NCBI GenBank assembly: GCA_033002965.1
Contig: JAURVB010013279.1
Span: 52,104 to 116,103 of the forward strand
DNA length: 64,000 bases
Source of the DNA: Piper betle
Taxonomy: Eukaryota > Streptophyta > Magnoliopsida > Piperales > Piperaceae
Reading direction: 5' to 3'
Both the position numbers and the translations under genes were made by a program. Below are positions 12,871-24,838 of this stretch, piece after piece (the stretch's first letter is position 1; each line of letters begins with the position of its first letter). The notes beneath the pieces were generated by a model that did no database searches, was not told where the DNA came from, and worked only from the letters and a program-made list of their open reading frames with translations.

Positions 12871-13204
12871 GGGCAGGACAGTGTTAGGGAGCAATTCTAG
12901 AACAGAGGTTGTCGATAACTTTGTTAGATCTTGCAGCACTGCAAGGGATCCCGGCAATTGTACGGCAGATGAACCAGAAATGCGTCGAGCCACCAATAAT
13001 TCCACTTGCTGTTGAAAAGGAAAATCTGGAATATTGTAGAGAAGAACAACAAATTGATATGGCTACTCCCTTCTACATGGATATCGCCAAGATGTTCAGT
13101 GGTGGGTTTTGCAATCGAAGAGCTTGATGGAACAAAGGCTGATTTGGAATACTTAAAAAGGATTTAGGCATACGTTCGATCTAATGGTTCGGTAACAAAA
13201 AAGG
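12871..13204 (+). pseudogene. Unidentified exon-like gene fragment
   Basis: A pyrimidine-rich tract ending TCTCAG (an acceptor-like site at 12865-12870) precedes a stretch that reads well in one frame: LLDLAALQGIPAIVRQ, then VEKENLEYCREEQQ and PFYMDIAKMFSGG. A one-base shift near 13110 continues as FAIEELDGTKADLEYLKRI, a stop, and AYVRSNGSVTKK, followed by GGTGAG, which would fit a donor site. The amino-acid composition looks like real protein with amphipathic helices, unlike the shadow ORFs nearby. I do not recognise the family. The frameshift and stop suggest a captured or decayed fragment. Confidence 0.35.
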
Positions 13205-14326
13205 TGAGGACACCCTAGGGCTGACATGGCAGATAGAGATTAGAATATGTGACCATTTGACATCCCTGTGAGTCTACTAAAGTAGTAATAGTTAAGTGAG
13301 TCGAGATTGTGTGCTATAAATCATTATGGGATGACAAGTTACAAAATACAGACGAAGGAATAAGATACTTATCACATCTTACTATGGGTTCCCGTTGGCC
13401 CGAGGTGCAATAGTAGTTCTTTGATAACGACTATTCTCCATCCACTAGAATATACATAATTGATACTCAATTAAGAAATATTTGTTTATTATTTAATAAT
13501 TAACCTAGAGCACTAGGGACAGTCCTTTCAAATGCTTGCATTGTAGTTTTCAGGATGATGGCTAGATATATGGTAAGCGATAACATGGTACTTCAGAGTG
13601 GAGACTACCTTGAATTTCCTATATTTTATATATCATTATAACATATCTCCTTATGCATCTATACTATAGGTGAAGATAAAGCGATTGTGTCTTTTAGGCA
13701 CTCTCTTTGGGTGGGTGGATTTTAAGCACCCATAACACATCTCATGGATTACACCTTTACCATACTCTAGTTTTCGGAGCCAGTCATGATACGCTTGTGA
13801 TAGGGTATCCCTTTATATACTCAGTTACGATGCAAGGTCAGTTAAACTTCTAGACCACCTCATATATTGAAGTGTACGTGGTGGGTTCGTTAAATTACAT
13901 TTCCCATGAGCACATGTAGGGCAACATCCATCATTCTGTTGAAGAGGCGACTATGATACTCTTGTTACGTACGTACACACATACATGAGATATATCTTTG
14001 ACAATGGCAAACTTTCTTTCGGAAGGTATGTCCTAATAATAGTATGGTTGATAGAAGTATGACTTCGTAGTGATGTGTTAGATGGCCGAGTGCCTTGTCG
14101 GTGGTATGTTTCACTAGCAGTATGGTTGATGTCGTTGGCATCGAAAGTGGAATGTCTTAATAGTGGTGGTATACTCCTTAATAGTGCATTCACAAGAAGA
14201 TATTATGACAACTCCCTACACCTTGTGTGTGTAGCCATTTGTATGACATGTTCATTGCCCCTAGCAGTTGTATGTATACCCCCTTAGGTGAATTGTGGGA
14301 ACAGAATTTTCTTAAGTGGGGGAGGT
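13205..14326 (+). other. Probable non-coding 3' internal part of an LTR element
   Basis: No coding domain is visible. The stretch ends in a purine tract and an LTR start (14314-14327), so at least its right part should be the internal 3' region of a plus-strand LTR retrotransposon whose coding part is missing. ORFs at 13951-14287 on both strands are short and unrecognisable. Confidence 0.4.
14314..14326 (+). promoter_or_regulatory. Polypurine tract
   Basis: AAGTGGGGGAGGT lies directly before TGTAAAACC. The arrangement matches the 3' LTR junctions of element 1 and element A. Confidence 0.7.
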
Positions 14327-14761
14327 TGTAAAACCTAGTCTTTTGCCCGACGATTTTAGTTTTGGTTCGCTCGCGACCCAGATCGAGTTGCATACCCGAC
14401 CCTTTTCTCTCATGATAATATATGGTATGTATGTACGAGCCTATAGCCTTAGTCTCCCCTAGTGCTTGGTGCCACCCGACTGGACACTATTTTTTGTTTT
14501 ATTTGAGTTGAGCCTAGATTGTTGTCGCGTGTTTGAAAATCCTTTTGGTCGATCCTAGCCCCCCGGGACAGTGCTGTAGTTCTTGAGGTTGTTTGACAGC
14601 CTTATGGGTGTGAAACCTAGGTGTCCGTAAATTGGGCTCAGCATGAAGACACCTAGAGTAAATTGCACCGTAAATTGTCGGTAAAGGTGCCCTACCAGAG
14701 AATAGTGGAATTAGGGGTTTTGTCCTAGCACTCTTTTGCCCAAAGAGAATGAGAATTTAGA
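14327..14761 (+). repeat. Truncated LTR fragment, plus strand
   Basis: It starts TGTAAAACCTAG right after the purine tract. No CA-type LTR end or second copy is found. The sequence gives way near 14761 to minus-strand element B pol. A different family from the roughly 3-kb chromovirus LTRs is likely. Confidence 0.5.
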
Positions 14762-16611
14762 TCAATAGGTCTCCTCTTGTATCAACCATCTCAAATTTTC
14801 ATCCTTAGGAACACATAGTCTACCTCGAAATTTTGCCACACCCAAATCATCCATCTTTATGTCAACTGATTTCTCCATGTATCTTGCCAATTCTTTGTTA
14901 TCTGCTTGGGCCATCTTCACTTGTACTATCAAATCATTTGATATCACAAGGTTCGCTAACAACCTAGTAACATGTAAAACTGGATTAATTGCAATCAACT
15001 TCCTGTCATAGCCCAAAATCTTGAAACTAGATGATGCGGAGATTGTCTTTCCTTCCGTCTTAAAGCATCTACCACCATATTAGCTTTACTTGGATAATAG
15101 AGTAGCTGAAAATCAAAGTCTTTCAAGTACTCAATTGACCTCCTTCGCTTCAAGTTCAGATCACTTTGTGTACATATGTATTTCAAAATTTGTGATCGGT
15201 ATAAACTTCGAACTTCTACATACATAGATAATGTCTCCACCATTTTAATGCAAAGACAATTGCTGCCAGTTCCAAACATGAGTGGCTTAATTTTGTTCAT
15301 GCACTTTTAATTGTATAGATGCAAGTGCCTCCACCTTGCCATGTTGTACCAAAACATAGCCCAATCCTAGTTTGAAGCATCACTATAATTAACAAAGCAT
15401 TCATTCCCATCAGGTAAGGTCAACACAATTATTGTGGCAAGCTTTTCTTTCAAGGTTTGGAAGCTCTGCTTGCATTTGTCATCCCACACAAATTTCACCT
15501 CTTTGCGTGTTAATCTAGTCATTGGATTGGTTATTAAAGAAAAATCCTTAATAATTCTTCTGTAATAACCTACCAATCCAAGAAAACTTCGAATATCAAT
15601 GACTACCTTTGGTGTAGACCATTAAATCACTATTTGAATCTTAGTTGGATCAACTGAGACACTTTTTTGGAAACTATATGTGCCAAAAAGTTCACCTCTT
15701 TTAGCCAAAATTCATACTTGAAAAATTTTGCAAACAACTTGTTATCTCTCAACATTTGAAAAGCTATCTTCATATGGATTTCATGATCATGTTTATTATC
15801 AAAATATACTAGAATATCATCAATGAATACAATTATGAATTTATCCAAATAAGAATGTTACACCCTATTCATCAATGACATTAATGTTGTAGGGGCATAT
15901 GTCAATCCAAAAATATTACTACAAATTCATAATGGTCATACCTCGTTCTAAATGTTGTTTTAAGAATATTCTCATCCTTCACACACAGCTGGTGATGGCC
16001 AGAATGAAGATCAATCTTAGAAACAATCCACCTGTCCTCAATTGATCGAATAGTTCATCAATCCTTGGTAAAGGATACTAATTTTTTACCATCACTTGAT
16101 TGAATTGTTTGTAATCAATGTACAATCGAAGTAAACTGTCCTTCCTCTTGAAAAATAATACCAAGGAGATGTACTCAGACAAATAAATCTTGCTTGAAGT
16201 ATTTCTTCTAATTGTGATTTCAATTCTTTAAGTTCTATCGACACCATTCTGTATGGAGCCCTATAAATTGGTTCAAAATCCTGAGCTACATCTATTGCGA
16301 ACTCAACTTCTCTTGGCAGAGGTACCCCTGGAAATTCTTTAGGAAATACATCTAGAAGTTCAGACACTACCAAAATAGAAGTTTTTAGGCTTCCTCACTT
16401 AAGTCAACCAAACTAGCAAAGTAATCTTGACACCCTTGACCAATTAACTTGACCTCTTTGACATAGGACACTATACATGAGATCCTGTCTAATAAGAACC
16501 ATTGAAATATTAACACATCTCACTTTTACAAGGACCTTTAAGCATCCTTTTTCTCTCACAATCTAGGAATGTTTGGTTCTTTCCCAACCAATCCATTATT
16601 ATAATTTGTAA

Positions 16612-16616
16612 AACCC
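16612..16616. repeat. Target duplication TAATT (left)
   Basis: Identical to 17853-17857 on the other side of the solo LTR. Confidence 0.88.
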
Positions 16617-17852
16617 CGAAAAAAACAATTAGGTTATTTTATTTTGGGTTCTATAAATCTTAGAATGAACGATAAATAATATTTAATTAAATAAATTCTT
16701 AAGAATCAATATCATAAATTATCAATTATAACCCATTCGTATTCGCTTAATAGTAAGTTTTTGACTTTTCATTATCACACAAATGATAAAGTTATGAGTG
16801 ATTATGTTCTTTTCTATAAAATTTAATGTAGTAACTTCTTAAATTTCACATATATTAATAAAATTTAATATAATGACTTATTGAATTCCACACATATTCT
16901 TCTATATAAAGGAGAGTTCTGATGTTATATGAAACATCCTTTGGATAACTTGTGAGCACATTTGGCTTTAGAGAAATTACATCTATATTAAGATCATGTG
17001 TTGTAGTTGCGGGTGCCTCATCAAAATTTCAGGTCCATATAATTATTTGAAATGTTATATTTTTTCTTTTTGGCAGCCCTAGTCGGCTTGAGCCTAGATT
17101 CAACCACCATGCACCAAGTGCAACGGGGGTCAAGGAATTGACTCAGTTCGACACGAGGTCGCACCCTTTAAAAAATTACTATGTGGGAGTCTTGGTTGAC
17201 TTGAGTTCATAATCGACCACCATGCGCCGAGCACAATAGGGGTCAACTCAATTTGACACAGGGCAACACCCTCTGAAAGATTAAATACCTACCCCCACGT
17301 CGAAAGGGGTGATAGGGTGCAGTGGCGCAAGACGACTCATTATGCACTTGTGATACCGAGAGGGTGAGTCAATGGCAAATATCAGTAACTATATGTCGAT
17401 GGGTCACGTAGCATGTGTGCACACACATGGGATTGTTGCTAGATGGGTGGCTACCCTCCCAGCATATTAAGAGCTCATCATAGGCTCATAATCACTAAAA
17501 GACGTAATTCAGATGTTGTGGGGAATATATTAATTGTCTCTTGTAATTATACGACTTAGTGTTTTTATCACTAACGTGGAATTGCCTCCGTAGGTATGAG
17601 CATGGAAGGATGGGTACAGTCGGGACAGCTGGAGGACTCTATTATTAGACTATTCTTTTCTCGAGATTGTTTGTATGGCAGTGGGATTTTAGTTCGGTTC
17701 ATGGGGCTTAGATTATTCCGAGCATTTGTATATTAAATTTATTGTTATGGATTTATTTAAAATCTTGAAAATTAATAAAAAATTAATTTATGAGACACTT
17801 AGTTTCATATAGTAACACTTGGCTCGTGGCTCAGAACGGGCGGGTCATTACA
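16617..17852 (+). mobile_element. Solo LTR inside element B pol (1236 bp)
   Basis: It starts TGTAAAACCCCG and ends GGGTCATTACA, flanked on both sides by TAATT. No internal domain is present, so this is a solo LTR left by recombination between two LTRs. It interrupts element B and is therefore younger. An imperfect tandem duplication of about 105 bp lies at 17082-17285 (words such as GACTTGAGTTCATAATCGAC and CCACCATGCxCCxAG occur twice). Confidence 0.9.
17082..17285 (+). repeat. Imperfect tandem repeat within the solo LTR
   Basis: Two units of about 105 bp share GxCTTGAG...ACCACCATGC, GGGGTCAA and the run CACCCTxTxAAA. They are diverged from one another. Confidence 0.6.
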
Positions 17853-17857
17853 TAATT
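17853..17857. repeat. Target duplication TAATT (right)
   Basis: Pairs with 16612-16616. Confidence 0.88.
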
Positions 17858-18153
17858 ATATCAAATTCCCTTAACCCAAATACAACAAAATCTCACACAT
17901 AGGTCTCTCGTTGAATCTCAATTTCTCGACTTTGGACCCCTAGTGTAGTAAATTTAGGCTCACCTTTTGCATCCATAAGTCTCAATGAGTGAGGCAAAGC
18001 TGTAGTTTTTAAGGCTAGCTTCTTTACTATTCTAAGTGCTATAAATGAGTAAGTACAACTCATATCAAATAATACGTGAATCTTAAAATTTTTTATTAAA
18101 ATTGTCCCTCGAACCACTCTCTCCTCATTGTCATCCTCCTCTACATGTGCCAT

Positions 18154-19315
18154 GTAGATCTTACCTTTGCCTTTGCCCTGCTAAGGAAAGTTATTTCCAG
18201 CTTGGCCTTGCTCTTATTCCTTAGACGACAATTTGCTATCTTTATTGATATGTATAAACTTCTTACAGTTAAAACACTAGACTGGTTTAGGACAATGACT
18301 AGTACGTTCTCCACTACGGTTATGGCACTTGGAGGCACAACGTTACTCAACTCACTTGCTCTTGTTGGGATTGTTATCAGCCTCTTGTTGCCTTGAAGAC
18401 ATGACCACACCAGGTGTAGAGATAGTAGGTTTGGTGGTTGTACAAGTCTTTTTGGCCACCGCCTCCTACTCCAAGATCAATTCATGATTGGTAGCCACAT
18501 TGATTATGTCATTGAGGTTATTACGATAAATGTTAGCAATTCTATCTCTTAGTTCAAACTTCAACCCCCAGAAAAATTTACTTACACAAGCCTTCTCATT
18601 TGCTAAGGACCCAAGAGAATAAGGTTCAAATAGAAGGAACTTATGAGCATACTCCTGTACCGAGTTGTTCACATGAGTCAAATTGTTAAACTCCAACACC
18701 TTTTGTTGTAACACTGGTTTCGGAAAACACTGCTCATTAAATAGAGCCACAAATTGAACTTATGTGCTAGAATTAATCTCCCTTTGTCAGAAAGTAGACT
18801 TCTCTAGGGCATCCCATTAATTTTATGCCTCCTCTTAAAGCATGCAACTATGCTAACCTAGTCTTATGCCTGTGGAGTACTTGCATTGCCTTAAATGTGG
18901 TCTTCATGTTGTAAATTAAATTCAGTTTTGATTGGTTCAATTCTTCCTACAAACACTTTGGCATCATTCTTAATAAATTTATCCTTTGTGAACTTGTCAG
19001 AGATGTCCACTGCTCTCCATTGTTGCCTTGCCGGTGGAAGATATTGGGAAGCCATCAGTGGAAGTATGTCATTCCTAGCCCCTTGGTTCTCATCCCAATT
19101 TCTAGGTGGAACCGAGACTGACCCACCAGCCGAACTAGAAGCTCCACTTACTCCAATAGATAGCCTTTGTACTGCCTCCAATATGCATTTTGAGTGGCCG
19201 CACTCAAATGAGCCAAACTCAGGATAGCAACTAATATTTGAGTCAACACATTCTCATTGGCTTGCTTAGGGTTTGCCTGATTTTGCTGATCCTAAGATCC
19301 GGTATTTGGTGTCAT
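18154..19315 (-). pseudogene. gag remnant of element B
   Basis: The start ATG is at 19315 and a stop follows after seven codons. Downstream pieces (19181-18891, 18750-18466) have the Ty3/gypsy capsid pattern. The knuckle CFNCKKFIHINKDS (about 18276-18235) keeps Cys, Cys and His but has Ser where the last Cys should be. The gag runs into the protease frame near 18153. It is not functional. Confidence 0.75.
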
Positions 19316-19446
19316 CTATAACACCTCAAATTAGTACTACAACACAAAACAAATGCAAAATAATAAAATCCTAAACTGTGCAGATAGTGGACTCTTGCAC
19401 TTTTAACAAGGAAAAGGTCATATATTGCACAGTTTCGTGGAACCAC

Positions 19447-19459
19447 GTCTCTAATACCA
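19447..19459 (-). promoter_or_regulatory. Primer-binding site of element B
   Basis: On the minus strand it reads TGGTATTAGAGAC, a slightly decayed form of the initiator Met-tRNA complement, two bases from the LTR edge at 19462. Confidence 0.78.
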
Positions 19460-19461
19460 AC

Positions 19462-19703
19462 TGTAACACCATGCCCAAAAATCCAACATGAATCGAGGGT
19501 TACCTACCATACAAATACCAACCCCAACAAAAGAGCAAGAACAAATTATCTATAATAATTAAATAAGATGTATAACGTACATATTCGAAGTAGAAATTAA
19601 TTATAAGGCAACAACTAAATTTATTAGCAATCACAAATAATAATAATCATCCAATTACGATTAACCTGACCATGTTCCACTATCATGAAATATAATATCC
19701 CAA

Positions 19704-19758
<55 letters not shown>

Positions 19759-21463
19759 CAAATGATAAGAAAAGAGTCCACTAATAAAAACAGTAGTTAG
19801 TCCATCCATCGGAGCTCCCTCTATCCTTGCTAAGGCTCTTGTCCCAAGCTAGTTCATACTTATGGAGGCAATTTTGAGTTAGTGATTAAACTACTAACTC
19901 CGTATAACCAAAATGAACAATTTGGAAATGTAACAAATTATTGGGGTCTACGTCTAACCCCCTGCTATAGCAGAGTGATTACTCTGCCATAAAGTTTTTT
20001 ACCATCTATGATTATAAACGTTGCCCTTTCCCGAAGGAGAAAGTATACTTATGTCCATACCTAGATTTCAGTCTTAGAATACGTACTAGGCTACTCCTTA
20101 TCCTTTGGACCTCAGAAACTTTTATGTTTTGTAGTGACCCTCACACCATGGTGTGATGAGCCTTACATCACACTCATATATTTAATCAGGTAGATGATGC
20201 CTAATGTGTCACCTCTGACGCCAATGTTGTGGTTGCACCCTTTACCCGACTAATCAAAACAATTAGTGTTCATTTAAAATCATAAAGGTTATATGCAACT
20301 CAATCCTTGGGTATTATCTTCCACTTGATTAGCTCATACAACACCTAAATGATATCATTCGATACACATTACTCACAACCGTGTATCACTTACGAAAATG
20401 ATAGCATGCCTTGCATGCATACATAATCAAAACTTTAACAAGTATGATCTCCATCTCGAGTTCATGTACTTTAACAAGGTATATATCACATAACAACCCA
20501 TTAACAATATCAAACAAACATATTCAAAGCATCAAACATCATTAAATATTTATTTAATACCTTAATTAATAAACACTTTCTATATTCCAAATTTTACGAA
20601 AGTCACTTATTTTTCATTCGTTCATTAACCAAAATCCATTCTTTTTCAACCTAACAAACTCATATGATAATTCTAGACGTACTCATGATAGATTTTCTTT
20701 AAATTAACCATTTATAATAAATATACCATTAAAGGATAAATTTCAGAGAATTTACAACTATAAATCTCTAAATCAAGCACGAAAGTTGATCCCACTCGAA
20801 TAAATCAACTAATTATCTTTCTTAAAATTATTTACTAGTTTGATCTGGATAATTACACCCCCTACATCATGTAAATTCTAGAATTTAAATATATGCTTAG
20901 ATAACATGGGAATCCTATATAATTTAAATCATAATTCATAGACAAGAACTCAATTCTACCGAATTCTTTGCCAAACAATTATTCTCCATCAAATTTCATC
21001 ATAGATCTATGAAAAACCTTATTTCATGATCTCTAAAAATCAGATCTCATTCATGACAATTACAGTTCATGAATGTATGACAACCTAAACAATAAAAATC
21101 AATATGAATGATGAATAAAACGTAAAATGATGATGGAAAACAAAGAATTATAGAAACCCTAATTGTCAACAAGGAAAAGAAGAGGAGAAAAAGAGCAGCC
21201 ACACAAATGAGGAGAGGGAGAGATGAGCGACATAAGAGAGGGTCACCCTCTTATTATGCCTTGACCCTTTTACCCCTCACTTAAATGATGAACTCGACCA
21301 TTTTCTCTAGGAATTTATTTAATTTAAATTTAATTGAACGAACACCTAAGCTTGAACTGAAAACTTTGAACTCAACCCAATAAGCAATATTCTGGTACAA
21401 CTATGTCAATTAAATTATAAAAATCTATTAAAATAAATTCCTAGCCCTATTTCGAGTCTCACA
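19462..21463 (-). repeat. 5' LTR of element B (about 2.0 kb)
   Basis: On the + strand it runs from TGTAACACC to GTCTCACA. On its own strand that is TGTGAGAC...GGTGTTACA. The inner edge abuts the primer site and the outer edge (21464) is LINE coding sequence. It contains the TA microsatellite at 19706-19756. Its partner LTR is missing. Confidence 0.78.
19706..19756. repeat. (TA)n microsatellite
   Basis: About 25 uninterrupted TA units. Confidence 0.97.
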
Positions 21464-21565
21464 CCATTTTTCATAAATATTAAGGATATGCAAGGCATTC
21501 TCAATTTCTCTATGCTCTACTTTAATAAATACCAACAAATCATCTACAAATAAGTGGTAAGATAG
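21464..21565 (-). pseudogene. LINE reverse transcriptase piece (FVDD box)
   Basis: On the minus strand it reads LSYHLFVDDLLVFIKVEH followed by ENALHILNIYEKW. This matches the YADD/FADD box and following helix of plant L1-type LINE reverse transcriptases. It ends at the element B LTR on one side and the TRIM array on the other. It is a fragment of the same LINE as 22291-22427 and 24839-25950. Confidence 0.72.
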
Positions 21566-22290
21566 TGTGAGATTCTTCAACATAGTCCCACATCTAATAC
21601 CTGCTAGGGTAAAATCTTGTTTATAAATGAGAATAAACTATAAATTTTCAACTTTGGTTAACCCGTTTTGAAAAGATGACTTGGGCCCATTAGTTTGTAC
21701 TTTGGGTTGGGACGTTAGAGTTGGTATTAGAGTAACCTCGTTCTGTGTTTTTAACTAGGGATGTATGTAAGGCTACTGGTCATGGGCTATAAAGGACTGA
21801 GTTAGGGCGAGCTACGAACTAATTGTAAGAATTTTGGGGATTGAGTTTCCTAAAGTGGGTGGATTGTATGATCCCTCAACTTAGTCACACATCTAATACC
21901 TACTGAGGTAAGATTTTCTTTATAAATGGGATATAGATCTTCAAATTTAGTTAACTGCTTTTAAAGAGATGACTTAGGCCCATTAGATTGCACTTTGGGT
22001 CAGGTCATTAGTATCAAAACACCTTGGTTCTGTGTTTGATGGTGGGTTGATTAGAGACATAGGCTATGCTACTGGCGCAAGCTAAGGACATGAGCTAGGG
22101 CTAGCTACAAGCCAAGTGTAAGAATTCTAGGGATGAAATTTCCTTAAGTGAGAAGATTGTGAGATCCTTTAACTTAGGGTATGATCCAATTTATTAGTTA
22201 GGATGAGTTTATAGATTTTCAACTTCAGTTAAGTGCTTTTAAAGAGGTGACTTAGGCCCACTAGATTGCACGTTGGGTTGGGTCATTACA
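21566..22290 (+). mobile_element. Tandem TRIM array (LTR-int-LTR-int-LTR)
   Basis: Three short direct repeats start TGTGAGATTC (21566), TGTATGATCC (21865) and TGTGAGATCC (22158), and each runs about 130-155 bp to GGGTxxxxGTCATTA-like ends. Repeat 1 is followed by GAGTTGGTATTAGAG and repeat 2 by TATCAAAACACC, decayed Met-tRNA primer sites. Repeats 2 and 3 are preceded by purine-rich tracts near TCCTTAAGTG(A/G)G. With about 145-bp internal parts and no coding capacity, this fits a terminal-repeat retrotransposon in miniature in its tandem form. Flanks GATAG and CAGAG may be a decayed target duplication. It sits inside LINE RT sequence. Confidence 0.75.
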
Positions 22291-22427
22291 CAGAGGGAGC
22301 ATGCTTAGCTATCTGAATGCCAAATAATTTCACCATAGTGTCAGCCTGCTAAAATAATCTTGAGATCCCCTCTACTCCTAAAATAACGAGGGTATGTTGA
22401 CAGAGGATCTCCTTGCCTAATCCCCCT
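22291..22427 (-). pseudogene. LINE reverse transcriptase piece (RQGDPLS block)
   Basis: On the minus strand it reads RGIRQGDPLSTY, the strongly conserved RT block 4 of L1-type LINEs, then decays. It lies between the upstream RT part (24839-25140) and the FVDD piece (21464-21565), in the correct order for one LINE split by insertions. Confidence 0.75.
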
Positions 22428-24838
22428 TGTAACACTCCAGTTTGCCTAACCCACCTTGTAACACTCTAGTTTGACCTGATGCCAAACCGAATCACGATGC
22501 TAGACTTAGCTAGCTATTCGTTGGATTACTAAATCAGACTAACTACGCAAAAGCGGATCTAAACCATGGGGAGGCTTAAGATGGAAAACCATAAGGGAGC
22601 TACTAATGTATGCATGTATAACATAAATTATAGGAGGGCTCAATGCTTCAAGTCTGCCAATATGACTACCCGAGTTGTAGAACAGGCCCCCCGCTACCAC
22701 TAAGGGGTTGAACTTTAAAGTATGTTGCTTGAGATGAATGCTTCAATCATATGCATGGATCATTTCTTATTTTTAGTTTCATCCTTTTGCTTATATGACT
22801 TATTTACCAATGACACTAGTCATGCACAAAGAATAGGATAGGGTCATGTTTAACGCTACATTGCCACAAAAATTCAACACACAAGTGTGTAGTTCGTGTA
22901 ACAATATAGTGATGAAATAAAGATCTTTCCCACGAGGACTTTTAATGAAAACTAAATTAATCAATTAATTGTAATCAATTACTTAACAAATTAAAATATA
23001 TACATTTTATTTTTTATGATAGTTATTTCAGAAAATTAATTAAAATAACTAAACTAAACTAACAATGATGAGATGTATGAAAATTCTATGCAAGAAAAGA
23101 CCTAAGATTTTAATTTTCCTCTATTGGTTCAATGAATGATAATTAATTTCTACATATTTTAATTAATTGGTTTGAATTGTCAATTGAGGATATAATTATT
23201 TATGATTATTTTCTAGCACCTCATAAAATTATTAAATCGATCTAATTCATCATATTCCTATGTGAATCAAAATTGAAATAACAGAACCCACAACCCCTAA
23301 AAGTTGCATATGGTAAATAGCTATTTTCCTATCATATGGACAACTTTAAAATTCAATCATATGTTATTTTGTTATGTCTAATCCAACCCTTCTCTTCCAA
23401 GATAAAATTAAATCACAAAATAAATCAAAAGCTGGTCAAACTATTAATTGTATTAATGCAAAAAATATACACAATTCAACTCCAACAATTAAACTAACAG
23501 AAATCAAAAAATAATTCATGTCATGTAATAGAGTTCCATCAAAATCCTAGACTCAACAACTACTCCATAATATATAAACTAAAACCAGAAAATTCATTGA
23601 ACACATTTGATCTCTTCTCCATAATCAACAAGAAAATAAAAGAATAGGAAAATAAACTCCTATGAAAGCAATCTACTCTTCCCCTCTTCTCTTCAAGCAA
23701 CTCTCCCAAATCCAAACTCTTCAAAGCTAAAAAAAAAACTTTGGGATGTCCAATAACATGTATTTGTACCCCCTTACTAATAAGAATCCAACTGGTGCTA
23801 AAAACTATGTCCAAATACTCAAATAATCTCACAGCACAAAGTCCCTACGTTTTTTTTTGTGATTTTTCCCAATACAAAGGCACTCTGCTAGCGCCTTTGC
23901 ACTCGACCTTAAACTCCATTTAAAAACTGCTAGATTCTAGATCCTTTACTCCACACCAGCGCCTTTGCGCTGGCCTGTAAACTTGTGTTCTTCAATAAAT
24001 TTCCAAATAAACTTGATCATCAACTCTCAAACTCCTAAAATACCAAGAAAATATATTTTTCATTAACATAAAGTAAAAATCCAATATAAACAATAATTTT
24101 GCCATTTATTTATTCTCAATATAATAATCCTAAACAATAACTAGAATAATACAAAATCTCTAATCAAAAATAAAAACACAACTCTAAAATTAATCAAAGA
24201 TTTAAATAAAACTAACTTTTTAGACACTTATCATCCATATACCATTAACTCAAAGATAAAAGTATACATAAGGCATTCTTCGAGTGTTTAGGTATCATAC
24301 CTTGACACCTGGTCTTCACGTAGACCCTTAACGCGGTGTGAAAAGCCAGCTTATTTAGTCCATGTTCTTCAACAATTACAAACGGCTACATTCACAAAGA
24401 TTTAACGTACTAGGCAATGCTCCTCTTCAGTTCCTAGATTTTGGGGCTTAAGCACACCTGTAGAAGAATGTTAGTGACATGCCTCAAAGTTTATCACCCT
24501 GCATAAAATGTTAGCCACATAATCAAATAGCCATCACGCACATGCACTAGCACACCAATATACTATAAGGACTACATAAAACACCAATGCACGTGAGATG
24601 ATTCTATACTCGCAAGGACGAGGTCCTATGGTCTATCTACCACACATAGCATCTCATAGAAGAGGGGAAAGGGTGAGGCATACACTCGTTCAATTGGACA
24701 TAACTAGCACTGCAGCGACTTGTACCTTGGTGCGCATAACATACCATAACACATAACTTACAAATGGCTAATAAAACCTTATATAAAGCACTTGGTTTGG
24801 TTCACAAGCGAAATGTGACTAAAACTATCCTGCCAACA
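22428..24838 (-). mobile_element. Solo LTR in the LINE, itself interrupted
   Basis: The + strand shows TGTAACACTCC at 22428 and CTGCCAACA at about 24838, separating LINE blocks that should be adjacent (SPT and RGIRQGDP). Removing the inner LTR (22862-24233) leaves about 1.0 kb. TGTAACACTCTAG with CAAACCGAATC resembles the outer ends of the minus-strand chromovirus LTRs. A tandem duplication of about 29 bp (22412-22440 and 22441-22469) copies the junction, including target sequence. Flanks CCCCT and GCCCA are only partly alike. The right edge is uncertain by a few bases. Confidence 0.6.
22862..24233 (-). mobile_element. Nested solo LTR of a different family (1372 bp)
   Basis: On the minus strand it starts TGATAAGTGTCTAAAA and ends TTTTTGTGGCA. 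Such TGATAAGTG starts are common in another group of plant LTR elements. The flanks TACAT (22857-22861) and TCCAT (24234-24238) match at four of five bases. It contains a GCGCCTTTGCGCTGGC palindrome near 23951-23966. The ORF at 23560-23832 is unrecognised and probably fortuitous. Confidence 0.65.

Larger units (their letters stand above)
14762..18153 (-). pseudogene. pol remnant of element B, interrupted by a solo LTR
   Basis: Minus-strand blocks in order: protease-like VLFDMSCTYSFIA near 18080-18045, where the usual Asp-Ser/Thr-Gly is Asp-Met-Ser, so the catalytic site is broken. After the inserted LTR come the RT start LDVFPKEFPGVPLPREVEF (16355-16299), the FIDDILVYF box near 15825, LVGYYRR and a NYSDAS RNase H motif (15576-15367), SKANMVVDALRRK near 15080, and ENLRWLIQEE near 14770. 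Integrase is missing. Stops and frameshifts separate the blocks. Confidence 0.87.
14762..21463 (-). mobile_element. Element B: degenerate minus-strand Ty3/gypsy element
   Basis: Read on the minus strand: LTR (21463 to 19462), primer site (19459-19447), gag (from 19315), protease, RT and RNase H, ending abruptly at 14762 just before the integrase. Integrase, polypurine tract and 3' LTR are absent. A solo LTR (16617-17852) interrupts it at the protease-RT interval. It was inserted into LINE reverse-transcriptase sequence at 21463/21464. The many stops show that it is old. Confidence 0.87.

Noticed and set aside
23560..23832. 90-codon minus-strand ORF
   Set aside because: Lies within the nested TGATAAGTG LTR; LTRs of this type are non-coding and the reading shows no motif.
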